Positions 43,237-51,327 of a DNA stretch of 64,000 nucleotides are shown piece by piece; position 1 is the first letter of the stretch; the number at the start of each line of letters is the position of its first letter. A program made the translations under genes and the position numbers. The notes under the pieces are model-generated. The model worked only from the letters and a program-made list of their open reading frames with translations, made no database searches and was not told the DNA's origin. Source of the DNA: an uncultured Lachnospiraceae bacterium (lineage in GTDB: Bacteria > Bacillota > Clostridia > Lachnospirales > Lachnospiraceae); assembly GCA_910588655.1 (NCBI GenBank), contig CAJUPJ010000013.1, forward strand, positions 19,793 through 83,792, given 5' to 3'.

Positions 43237-43282
43237 GCGCCTATACCATATGGCACAGGCGTTTTACCAGGGCACGCCCTGG
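43237..43282 (-). terminator. Intra-operon hairpins between khpA and rimM
   Basis: Minus strand: first CCAGGGC-GT-GCCCTGG (43267-43282), then CGCCT...CCATATGG...AGGCG (43237-43262) followed by CTTTTTG. The second has the form of an intrinsic terminator, so it may limit expression of rimM-trmD relative to rpsP-khpA. Confidence 0.6.
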
Positions 43283-43513
43283 CTACTGTCCTATTTCAAC
43301 AGTTACTTTTTTATCAGTCCTGGATGCAGCAGCCTTAACCACTGAACGTATTGCCTTAGCTATGCGCCCCTGCTTTCCAATAACTTTTCCCATATCATCC
43401 TGGGCTACTTTAAGTTCAAAAATAATTTCATTATCTTTCTCAGTCTCTGTTACAGTGACCTCCTCAGGGTGGTCAACAAGTGACTGTGCAAGAACTTCTA
43501 TTAATTCTTTCAT
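43283..43513 (-). CDS. khpA: KH-domain RNA-binding protein KhpA
   Basis: A 76-residue KH protein (YlqC family) that binds RNA, usually together with KhpB/EloR, and influences cell elongation and small-RNA regulation. The GKQGRIAKAIRSVV GxxG loop is intact. GGGGAGG precedes the ATG. Its place between rpsP and rimM is conserved across Firmicutes. Confidence 0.95.
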   Translation of the reverse strand: MKELIEVLAQSLVDHPEEVTVTETEKDNEIIFELKVAQDDMGKVIGKQGRIAKAIRSVVKAAASRTDKKVTVEIGQ

Positions 43514-43573
43514 TGAACCTCCCCTTTTTTCTGCCTTATCCTGGCTTGCAGGACAGGCAGCAGCTATTCTGGA

Positions 43574-43813
43574 TTACATAATACCAGCCTGTTTTAAAAG
43601 TTTGCCTACTGTTTCAGTTGGTTTTGCACCATTAGCAAGCCATTTCTTTGCGCTCTCTTCATTAAACTTAAATACGCTTGGATTCTGGTTTGGGTCATAA
43701 GTGCCGATTTCCTCGATAAACCTTCCATCTCTTGGAGACCTTGCATCAGCTACTATTATTCTATAAAAAGGCGATTTCTTCTTGCCCATTCTTCTTAACC
43801 TGATTTTAACCAT
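43574..43813 (-). CDS. rpsP: 30S ribosomal protein S16
   Basis: A 79-residue S16 protein: MVKIRLRRMGKKKSPFYRII, VADARSPRDGRFIEEIG and YDPNQNP are the family pattern. The ATG at 43813 is chosen because homology begins there and AAGGAGG lies 11 bases upstream; a GTG four codons earlier is next to the ribosome site and unlikely. It follows ffh by 87 bases. Confidence 0.97.
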   Translation of the reverse strand: MVKIRLRRMGKKKSPFYRIIVADARSPRDGRFIEEIGTYDPNQNPSVFKFNEESAKKWLANGAKPTETVGKLLKQAGIM

Positions 43814-43900
43814 TCCTGTTTTCACCTCCTTAAAAATGTTATATATATCTAAATGCTGTAATAATTTTACAGCATAACGATATTTACTATAAACCCTGCA

Positions 43901-45253
43901 CTAAAAACCAAATGGCAGTTTCGGCAAGCCAAACTTGCCTTTTTTCTTGCCTTTACCCGACATCATGCCAGACATCTGTTTCATCATTTTCTTAGACTGC
44001 TCATACTGTTTCATAAGCTTATTGACTTCTGATATATCAACCCCTGCACCTTTTGCAATGCGCCTTTTTCTTGAAGGGTTTATTATTGCAGGGTTGCCTC
44101 TTTCCTCTAGTGTCATGGAATATATTATTGCCTCTATCCCTTTAAACATGCTGTCATCTATCTCAATGCCATCTGGAATTCCCATTCCTGGAAGCATGCT
44201 TAAAACGCTTTGTATGCCTCCCATTTTCTTTAACTGCCCCATCTGGTCAAGGAAATCATTAAAATCAAATTCTGCTTTGCGGAACTTGCGTTCCATTTCC
44301 TTTGCTTTCTCTTGGTCAAGTTCTGCTTCCGCCTTCTCAATAAGGGTAAGCACATCCCCCATTCCAAGTATACGTGATGCCATACGGTCAGGATAAAACT
44401 GTTCAAGGTCTGAAAGCTTCTCCCCCATGCCCACATACAATATAGGACGTCCTGTAACTGCCTTTATTGAAAGGGCAGCACCGCCTCTGGTATCACCATC
44501 AAGCTTTGTAAGTATAACACCATCAATTCCGATTTTATCATTAAATGTTGTTGCAACATTAACTGCATCCTGCCCTGTCATTGCATCTACAACAAGCACA
44601 GACTGGTCTATGGAAACCTTGTCTTTTATTTCCATAAGCTCTGCCATCATATCCTCATCAATATGAAGGCGTCCTGCTGTATCAAGGATTACAACATTAT
44701 AGCTGTTTTTTGATGCATGTTCTATAGCTGCTTTAGCTATATCCGCAGGTTTATGGCTTGTTCCCATAGAAAACACTTCAACACCCTGTTTGTTTCCATT
44801 AACCTGTAACTGCTCTATAGCCGCAGGGCGGTAAATATCACACGCCACAAGCAACGGCTTGCGGCCTTTTGATTTAAGCTTTCCTGCAATCTTTGCTGTA
44901 GTGGTTGTCTTTCCTGCACCTTGCAGCCCGCACATCAGTACAACTGAAATCTCACTGGAAGGCTTCAGTTTAAGTTCTGTTGTTTCGCTGCCCATAAGGT
45001 TTACAAGCTCTTCATTAACAAGCTTGACTACCATCTGCCCAGGTGTAAGGCTGTTAAGTACATCCTGTCCTACTGCCCTTTCCTGCACAGTTTTAACAAA
45101 ATTCTTAACCACTTTAAAGTTTACATCCGCCTCAAGCAATGCCATCTTAACTTCTTTTAAAGCTGTCTTTACATCATCTTCTGTAAGACGCCCTTTGCTG
45201 CGAAGGTTCTTAAAAACATTTTGTAATTTTTCAGTAAGGCTGTCGAATGCCAT
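43901..45253 (-). CDS. ffh: Signal recognition particle GTPase Ffh
   Basis: A 450-residue SRP54 protein that delivers ribosome-nascent chains to the membrane with 4.5S RNA and FtsY. The N domain begins MAFDSLTEKLQNVFKNLR; the G domain has GLQGAGKTTTTAKIAG, VACDIYRPAAIEQL, LDTAGRLHIDE and TKLDGDTRGGAALS; the M domain is Met-rich and ends GKKKGKFGLPKLPFGF. GAAAGGAGG precedes the ATG. No ylxM gene is upstream, unlike many Firmicutes. It opens the ffh-rpsP-khpA-rimM-trmD operon. Confidence 0.98.
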   Translation of the reverse strand: MAFDSLTEKLQNVFKNLRSKGRLTEDDVKTALKEVKMALLEADVNFKVVKNFVKTVQERAVGQDVLNSLTPGQMVVKLVNEELVNLMGSETTELKLKPSSEISVVLMCGLQGAGKTTTTAKIAGKLKSKGRKPLLVACDIYRPAAIEQLQVNGNKQGVEVFSMGTSHKPADIAKAAIEHASKNSYNVVILDTAGRLHIDEDMMAELMEIKDKVSIDQSVLVVDAMTGQDAVNVATTFNDKIGIDGVILTKLDGDTRGGAALSIKAVTGRPILYVGMGEKLSDLEQFYPDRMASRILGMGDVLTLIEKAEAELDQEKAKEMERKFRKAEFDFNDFLDQMGQLKKMGGIQSVLSMLPGMGIPDGIEIDDSMFKGIEAIIYSMTLEERGNPAIINPSRKRRIAKGAGVDISEVNKLMKQYEQSKKMMKQMSGMMSGKGKKKGKFGLPKLPFGF

Positions 45254-45290
45254 AATAACCTCCTTTCAAACATGCCCAAGCACAAAAAGC

Positions 45291-45335
45291 ATTATATTAT
45301 ACCTGCGGAGTGTTGTCAAGTATTTTTCTTGACAA
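45291..45335 (-). promoter_or_regulatory. Promoter of the ffh operon with overlapping dyad
   Basis: TTGACA (45314-45319), 17 bp, TATAAT (45291-45296) on the minus strand. A perfect inverted repeat TTGTCAAG-N7-CTTGACAA (45313-45335) covers the -35 box and also places a TTGACA on the plus strand. Confidence 0.75.
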
Positions 45336-45645
45336 AATTCCAGTAAAATAAAATTCTGGTAAAATAACGCCCTGACATAATATACAGTAATATACAAAAT
45401 ACAAATAATATACATTTACATAAATACAAATAACTATAATTATTTTTTTGGGTAAAACATGTAAAAATTTTAATGTTCCTTAAAAATTCCATTATGATAA
45501 AATACAAATTGGGGTATTGGTTTTAAATATTATTATAATATTTAAAACTATCCTGGCTGTAATGGATAATATAAGGATGTCTGGAGGTGGAATTACAAGA
45601 AAAATTCTTAGAAACATATAAAAAAGTATAAAAGAGGAGGTATTT
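45336..45645. other. AT-rich intergenic region upstream of the repeat protein
   Basis: About 310 bp of AT-rich sequence without a convincing ORF. It must hold the promoter of the gene at 45646; candidate -10 boxes such as GATAAAAT near 45495 exist but none has a good -35. An AGGAGG site ends the region. Confidence 0.5.
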
Positions 45646-48624
45646 ATGAAGAAATCCAAACTACGAAAAATTATTCCAGTTATAATGTCAGCTGCACTGG
45701 CTTTAAATCCTGTGGGGTCAGGTACTGCTTCTGCTGCAAAAAAACCTGCACTTAACAAAAAAAACCTGGAAATTACAGTTGGACAAAAAACTACTTTGAA
45801 AGTAAAAAACAAAATAAAAGGAGCATCTTATAAATGGACGTCTTCAAAAAGCAAAGTAGCAAAAGTTTCAAAAAAGGGGGTTGTGCAAGGGTTAAAAAGC
45901 GGCAAAGCCACGATAACCTGCAAAGTAAAAGCAAAAAAATCCCAGGCAACAAAAGCCAGGACATACAATTTAAAGTGTAAAGTAACAGTTACAAAGAAAT
46001 CCGTTACAAAACCAACAACACAGCCTGTTGTTGAACCAACAACGCAGCCATCATTTGAAACTGATGCTACCCCGGCAGCATCACCAGTTACAAAACCAGA
46101 AGCTACTCCGGCAGAATCATCAGAACCAAGTATAAGCCCTTCTGAAATAACTGTTGCAACACAAAAAGATTTAGAAACCGCACTAAAAACAACAGGAATA
46201 CATTCTTTAATATTAAAAACAGATGCAGCAGAAACATTTATTATTCCTAAAGGCAATTATGCAGATACTGAATTAACCGTAGATGCTCCAAATGCAGATA
46301 TTGATAATAGCGGGATTTTTAAGTTTATTACAATTAACGCAATTAAAAGTGATACATTTTACGAAAAAGCAAATGACAATTCTTATAATATTAATTCTCC
46401 CAAAGCACGTATTGTTGTGAATAAAAATGTATCAATAAGAAAAATAAAGATAACGAAAATTAATACAAAAACAAAGATAGACCTGGAACAAGGTAGTTCT
46501 ATTGATAACATTAAAGTATTTACCAAAGCTGATGTTTCAATATCAGGGAACTCTGATTTACCTAAACCTGTTAATATAGAAATTTCACCTAGTGCTGCTA
46601 ATTCCATACTGAATACATCTGTTAAACTTAACATTACTATAATGGCTGATGTAAAACTGATTCTTGAAAAGGGAGCAGAAAACAGTACTATTAATACTCC
46701 TGGTGACTCTTCTGTTAACGCCGATATACAAAACAATACTGGCAGTACAATAAATATAACAAATACAAACGGAGAAACAGAAACAATTGGCGGAGAAACA
46801 GGAAATACTATATCACCTAGCTATTATCCCCCATTTGTTTTACCAAATACCAAGCCTACATCTTCTCCATCTGCAACATTAATACCAGATAAGCCATCAG
46901 AGGACATTAACCTGTCTCTTGAAACTGGATGGACTGCAGGCTGGAATTCTGCTAAAATAGTAAGCGAAACTGCTTTCAGCCAGTATTCTGCTGATTTTCT
47001 GGAAGGGAAAAAAATTAATATTGCCTATACTATTGACGAAGGCGGCTGGACTAATTTAGGGGTATTTGCTGGCAATAATGAATATTCTGGTGAAGGTAAT
47101 TTTATTACAATTAAACCTACTGGAAGTACAGACAGTACAACAGGCTATTCTTTTGATATTACAGCAGAAATTGCAGAAAAATTAATTAGCGGCGGTTTAT
47201 ATGTTGCTGCTGACCATGCTACTATTAATTCTGTTAAAATCATTGTAAAAGATAGTGCAACAGAAACAACTAAACCAACAGAAAAGCCAGAGGAAGATAT
47301 AACTTTACCACTTGAAAACGGATGGAAAGCAGACTGGAATTCTGCTAAAATAGTAAGCGAAACTGCTTTCAGCCAGTATTCTGCTGATTTCCTGACAGGA
47401 AAGAAAATTAGTATTGCTTACACTGTTGGCGAAGAAGGCTGGACTAATCTAGGGGTATTTGCCGGAAGTAATGAATATTCTGGTGAAGGTAATTTTATTA
47501 CAATTAAACCTACTGGGAGTACAGATAGTACAACAGGCTATTCTTTTGATATTACAAAAGAAATTGCAGAAAAATTAATTAGTGGCGGTTTATATATTGC
47601 TGCTGACAAGGCTGTTATTAATTCTGTTATAATTACTACTAAAGATACATTACCTGAACCAGGCAATACACCTGAACCTAGTGCATCGCCTGAACCTAGT
47701 GTATCACCTGAACCTAGTGCATCGCCTGAACCTAGTGCATCGCCTGAACCTAGTGCATCGCCTGAACCTAGTGCATCGCCTGAACCTGGTACGTCACCTG
47801 AGCCTGATGCTTCACCTGAACCTGATGCATCACCTGAGCCTGGTACGTCACCTGAACCTGGCACACCTAATAATCCATCAGAAGATATAAGTTTAATCAT
47901 TGAAGACAGCTGGATTAAAAGTTTTAATTCTTATAAAGCAGTAAGTGAAAATACTTTCAGTAAATATTCAATTGATTTTTTAACAGGAAAGATTATTACT
48001 ATTGCTTATACTATTGGTGAGGCAGGTTATACAAATTTAGGTGTATATGCTGGAAATAACGAATATTCTGGTGAAGGTAATTTTATTGAAATCAGAAAAA
48101 AAGAAGGAACAGGAGGGACAGAATATCCTTTTGAAATAACAGCAGAAATTGCAGAAAAATTAATTAGTGGTGGATTATATATAGCTTCTGACCAAGCAGA
48201 TATTAATTCTGTTATAATTAACACTAAAAATACGTCACCTGAACCTGGCACACCTAATAATCCATCAGAAGATATAAGTTTAATCATTGAAGACAGCTGG
48301 ATTAAAAGTTTTAATTCTTATAAAGCAGTAAGTGAAAATACTTTCAGTAAATATTCAATTGATTTTTTAACAGGAAAGATTATTACTATTGCTTATACTA
48401 TTGGTGAGGCAGGTTATACAAATTTAGGTGTATATGCTGGAAATAACGAATATTCTGGTGAAGGTAATTTTATTGAAATCAGAAAAAAAGAAGGAACAGG
48501 AGGGACAGAATATCCTTTTGAAATAACAGCAGAAATTGCAGAAAAATTAATTAGTGGTGGATTATATATAGCTTCTGACCAAGCAGATATTAATTCTATT
48601 ATAATTTCATCATCTGGTAATTAA
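45646..48624 (+). CDS. Secreted multi-repeat surface protein with BIG2 domain
   Basis: A 992-residue exported protein. Signal peptide 1-31 (IIPVIMSAALALNPVGSGTA). A BIG2-like domain covers about 35-120 (YKWTSSKSKVAKVSKKGVVQ), then a Thr/Pro/Ser linker, a beta-rich region (about 170-390), and four copies of a 115-120-residue module at about 418-538, 549-665, 745-860 and 874-992. The copies show NSAKIVSETAFSQYS, GWTNLGVFAGNNEYSGEGNF and EIAEKLISGGLYIA. The modules look like jelly-roll carbohydrate-binding domains (inference). Modules 2 and 3 are joined by a SPEPSASPEP linker of 18-bp DNA repeats. The last two modules are nearly identical in DNA. No sortase motif. Confidence 0.85.
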   Translation: MKKSKLRKIIPVIMSAALALNPVGSGTASAAKKPALNKKNLEITVGQKTTLKVKNKIKGASYKWTSSKSKVAKVSKKGVVQGLKSGKATITCKVKAKKSQATKARTYNLKCKVTVTKKSVTKPTTQPVVEPTTQPSFETDATPAASPVTKPEATPAESSEPSISPSEITVATQKDLETALKTTGIHSLILKTDAAETFIIPKGNYADTELTVDAPNADIDNSGIFKFITINAIKSDTFYEKANDNSYNINSPKARIVVNKNVSIRKIKITKINTKTKIDLEQGSSIDNIKVFTKADVSISGNSDLPKPVNIEISPSAANSILNTSVKLNITIMADVKLILEKGAENSTINTPGDSSVNADIQNNTGSTINITNTNGETETIGGETGNTISPSYYPPFVLPNTKPTSSPSATLIPDKPSEDINLSLETGWTAGWNSAKIVSETAFSQYSADFLEGKKINIAYTIDEGGWTNLGVFAGNNEYSGEGNFITIKPTGSTDSTTGYSFDITAEIAEKLISGGLYVAADHATINSVKIIVKDSATETTKPTEKPEEDITLPLENGWKADWNSAKIVSETAFSQYSADFLTGKKISIAYTVGEEGWTNLGVFAGSNEYSGEGNFITIKPTGSTDSTTGYSFDITKEIAEKLISGGLYIAADKAVINSVIITTKDTLPEPGNTPEPSASPEPSVSPEPSASPEPSASPEPSASPEPSASPEPGTSPEPDASPEPDASPEPGTSPEPGTPNNPSEDISLIIEDSWIKSFNSYKAVSENTFSKYSIDFLTGKIITIAYTIGEAGYTNLGVYAGNNEYSGEGNFIEIRKKEGTGGTEYPFEITAEIAEKLISGGLYIASDQADINSVIINTKNTSPEPGTPNNPSEDISLIIEDSWIKSFNSYKAVSENTFSKYSIDFLTGKIITIAYTIGEAGYTNLGVYAGNNEYSGEGNFIEIRKKEGTGGTEYPFEITAEIAEKLISGGLYIASDQADINSIIISSSGN
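47653..47862 (+). repeat. 18-bp tandem repeats encoding the EPSASP linker
   Basis: About ten units of the type CCTGAACCTAGTGCATCG encode PEPSAS; variants with GGTACG or GATGCT give PEPGTS and PEPDAS. Such arrays change copy number by slippage, so linker length may vary between strains. Confidence 0.85.
47844..48617 (+). repeat. 387-bp in-frame tandem duplication
   Basis: The segment starting TACGTCACCTGAACCTGG at 47844 recurs at 48231, an offset of 387 bp (129 codons). About 369 bp read identically by eye, the first difference being G/A at 48213 against 48600. It duplicates module 3 together with its linker. Confidence 0.9.
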
Positions 48625-49072
48625 AATAAAATTATACATACAAATAATAAATAATTTTATTGGATAATAAAATTACTATTCATTATCAGCAGAAATATAA
48701 TACTTTTTATTTATTGCTTTGATAAGCCTAAAAAATTCTTTCTTGCACTGTTATACCGAATATGTTGTATCTGTTATAACATATCATCTGCCAGTTACTT
48801 ATAAGTAACTGGCAGATATTTTTATATTCCAAAATAATGATATTATAAAAAAATTGTATTATAACTTTATTGATAAAATTATTTAAATACCCAATAGTAA
48901 TATTACCTAAGAAAATTGCTATAAAACCAATGCCAAAGAAATAAAAGGCATTGGATTGTAATAACCACAATCCTAAGAATAAATCCTTGAGAAAAAAGTA
49001 CAAAAATATCATATATTATGTTATAATCTATGTGTTGCTCACCAAGACCCACAACAGGGAGGAGGTGTTTAC
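48625..49072. other. Intergenic region before the small peptide gene
   Basis: AT-rich sequence with the terminator at 48786-48823 and a promoter-like TACAAA-N17-TATAAT (about 48999-49027) aimed at the small peptide ORF. A hydrophobic minus-strand reading frame at 48728-49012 is not convincing. Confidence 0.5.
48786..48823 (+). terminator. Intrinsic terminator, perfect 32-bp palindrome
   Basis: ATCTGCCAGTTACTT and its inverse form a perfect 32-bp palindrome (48786-48817) followed by ATTTTTAT; about 160 bases after the repeat-protein stop codon. Confidence 0.75.
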
Positions 49073-49141
49073 ATGGAAGTTGTGATTTCTTTTTTAGTTA
49101 CTGTTTTGGCTGGTGCAGCCTGCCACTACATCATCAAATGA
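49073..49141 (+). CDS. Small hydrophobic membrane peptide, TGA-truncated (toxin-like)
   Basis: ATG at 49073 with a strong GGGAGGAGG site 7 bases upstream encodes the 22-residue peptide MEVVISFLVTVLAGAACHYI-IK, one transmembrane helix. The TGA at 49139-49141 sits where small peptides of this type usually have Trp; reading through it continues LDSDDNSNN and stops at TAA (49169-49171), followed by a TAGTGG/CCACTA hairpin. So it is either a truncated short peptide or a nonsense mutant of a 32-residue one. The design (promoter, strong ribosome site, hydrophobic peptide, charged tail, hairpin) resembles type I toxin genes, which is inference. Confidence 0.6.
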   Translation: MEVVISFLVTVLAGAACHYIIK

Positions 49142-49171
49142 TTAGACAGTGACGATAACAGCAACAACTAA

Positions 49172-49404
49172 CCTAGTGGATGCTTTACCACTATAAAATA
49201 AAAGAAGAATTCCCAGACGGTGTTACAGCACAGTTTGGAAATTCGGTTTTTGTCTACATGGACTTATGATTTCTTTTTGCCTATCGGCATTATGGCATAT
49301 GCAAATTTTAATTACAAGATACATAAACAAAAGTTTTATCATTATCTGGTATTAACCAAAAGAACCAGGGAATGTTGTAAATTTGTTATTGCTTTCTGTA
49401 CATC
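49172..49404. other. Hairpin and unassigned region downstream of the peptide
   Basis: A short TAGTGG-N8-CCACTA hairpin (49174-49193) follows the peptide gene. The remaining 200 bp up to the methylase stop codon show no supported gene. Confidence 0.5.
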
Positions 49405-50833
49405 TTAAGCAAATCTCATCTGCCCAATACCAATCAATGATTTAAAATCATCATACATAGATAAAGACACGTAACAGGACAAGTCCAAATCCTGCTCTGT
49501 TCTTGCTAATTCATCAAATGTCAAAGAATTAACGATTTTAAAAAAATCAATACGTTCAAGAACTTTCTTTGTATATGGTCTTTTTGCATCCAAAAAGGCT
49601 ATACTTGTAAGAAACCCTTGGACTTTCTTTGAATTTAATAATAACATAGCAGTATATTCCATATCATAACTGTCAAAACAAATAAAATAACTTGTGTCGT
49701 CTGTCATAACAGGTTTGTTATCATTTGAATACAACACAGAAAACAATGGTTTCTTATAAAAGCCGCTAACCCCGACTTTATATCTGGAATATGAATAACC
49801 ACCTACACCAAACATAGAAAATAAAGGTGCACCGCGGTAAATTGAACTTTTCCGCCTTTCAAACAGTTCTATATTACAGTTCAGATATTCCCATGTTTTT
49901 GGCACCTCTTGTTCAAGATGTTTTGTATCTTCGCGGGCTCTTTTTTGTGTTACAATAACGAATTTTGAAAAACTATGAATTACAGGTGCTTTGAACATAC
50001 TGCTTTTAACCAGAGGGAAAACAATATCATCTTCAACTTGCACCTCTTTCTTCTGCCCATTTTGAAATGTACCATTCTGCAAGGTTAATTCCATTATCTT
50101 TGAACAATCATGTTTTACTCCCTGACGCCATTCAAAACAGCACCTGCCGTCAAAATTTTCTATAATCTGGTGAAAGCGGTTTATCTGAAAGCTTGATAAG
50201 TAAAATACAGGCACTTGCATTTATCCCAAATACTTTTGAAGCATCAAATTCTAAAATATCACACGATTCAAACGTAATATAATTCCTTTTCAGTTCTTTG
50301 AAAACATTTCTTGCAACAGACGTTTTGCACAACATGGAAATTATGGTGTTTGTATTTCTATATTCGTGAACAAGCTGCAGGATAATATATTCACAAATGT
50401 CAAAATTGCTTGCCCCTGTTATTGCTTCAATGCCTTTTAGTCCCTTAAAATTAGCTTTTATGGGCAGATTACCAGAACCGGAAGCAGACAATGTACTATT
50501 AGTTACCCATGGAGGATTACCAATAACAAGAATTTGACGTTTGTCTTTGATTAAAGATTTAGACTGGAAAGCAAAGAAATCTGAATTGATTACAGTTACT
50601 TTGCTGTCATTTACAAAATTCCTGCACTTTTCACAATATTCTGGATTTATTTCAATTCCATAGTATTCATTAGCGCCAAATAAAAGACTGCTTTTTAAGA
50701 AATTACCCACGCCACAGGTTGGCTCAACTATTGCAGATGGGCTAATATTGCGGTAATCTTTCAGATAATGGCAAATCTTTTCTGCAAATCCAATAGGGGT
50801 CTGGTAATCACCATATATGCGTTTACCATTCAT
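49405..50833 (-). pseudogene. Type II N6-adenine DNA methyltransferase, frameshifted
   Basis: Two reading frames form one methyltransferase. The N-terminal piece (50833 to 50150) has IVEPTCGVGNF (AdoMet-binding motif I), YYGIEINPEYCEKC and the catalytic VIGNPPWVTNS. It ends DYRKF-stop. In the other frame the sequence continues DGRCCFEWRQGVKHDCSK and runs to 49405. Removing one T from the TTTT run (minus strand, 50155-50152) joins them seamlessly as DYRKFDGRCCFEWRQ. The start at 50833 has GGGGG upstream and overlaps the endonuclease gene by 11 bases. The defect may be real, phase-variable or a sequencing error; if real, the modification activity is lost. Confidence 0.85.
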
Positions 50834-51323
50834 AATTAACAACCCCCTGGACACTGTTACCTAATGAGATAACCCTTGCATACTGCAGCCGCCATTGTAA
50901 TGCATTGCTAATAGTCAGATAGCCTTGTTCTGGTGGATAACCAAGAATTTCTTCAGCAAGGTCATTATAAACAATATCATCTCCAGGAACATTTCTGTCT
51001 TGCAAAAATCCTATAATATCTTCCTTGCTAATAAATGTACAATTTGTAAAATGCAGCGTACATGTGCCGTTTGTATCATGCTTGTCATAAACAAAAACCA
51101 ATAGATTATAGCCCAGACCAAAAATCTTCTGACGGGCATTCTTAAACGGACAACTTGATTGTGGCTGTGTAATAGAAGTAACCTTTATGTCTGTTTGGAT
51201 TCCAGTGCCAGGCAGGTCAATACCCTTAACCCCTATAAGTCCAACATGGTTTTCACAGCTTTCAATTTCACAAAAATGGCGTGCAGACTCAATAAGTCCA
51301 TTTATCGTTAATACTGGTTTCAT
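50823..51323 (-). CDS. Putative type II restriction endonuclease
   Basis: A 166-residue protein, intact, directly upstream of and overlapping the methylase gene, the position expected of the cognate endonuclease. The segment GVKGIDLPGTGIQTDIKVTS followed by SITQPQSSCPF and LGYNLLVFVYDKHD fits a PD-(D/E)xK-type core with Asp and Lys in TDIKV. I infer the function from context and this motif rather than from a firmly recognised family. The ATG at 51323 lies just after the L,D-transpeptidase stop. If active without methylation it would be lethal, so its state bears on the methylase frameshift. Confidence 0.65.
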   Translation of the reverse strand: MKPVLTINGLIESARHFCEIESCENHVGLIGVKGIDLPGTGIQTDIKVTSITQPQSSCPFKNARQKIFGLGYNLLVFVYDKHDTNGTCTLHFTNCTFISKEDIIGFLQDRNVPGDDIVYNDLAEEILGYPPEQGYLTISNALQWRLQYARVISLGNSVQGVVNYEW

Positions 51324-51327
51324 GGCA

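Noticed and set aside
47538..47900. Minus-strand ORF rich in Gly-Ser-Gly-Asp
   Set aside because: It is only the reverse reading of the 18-bp PEPSAS linker repeats.
48728..49012. Hydrophobic 94-codon minus-strand ORF resembling a small membrane protein
   Set aside because: It lies in AT-rich sequence where hydrophobic codons arise by chance, overlaps a strong terminator and has no good ribosome site.
49139..49141. TGA read as Trp (recoded genetic code)
   Set aside because: All long genes use TGG for Trp and TGA as a normal stop (for example deoR and apbE).
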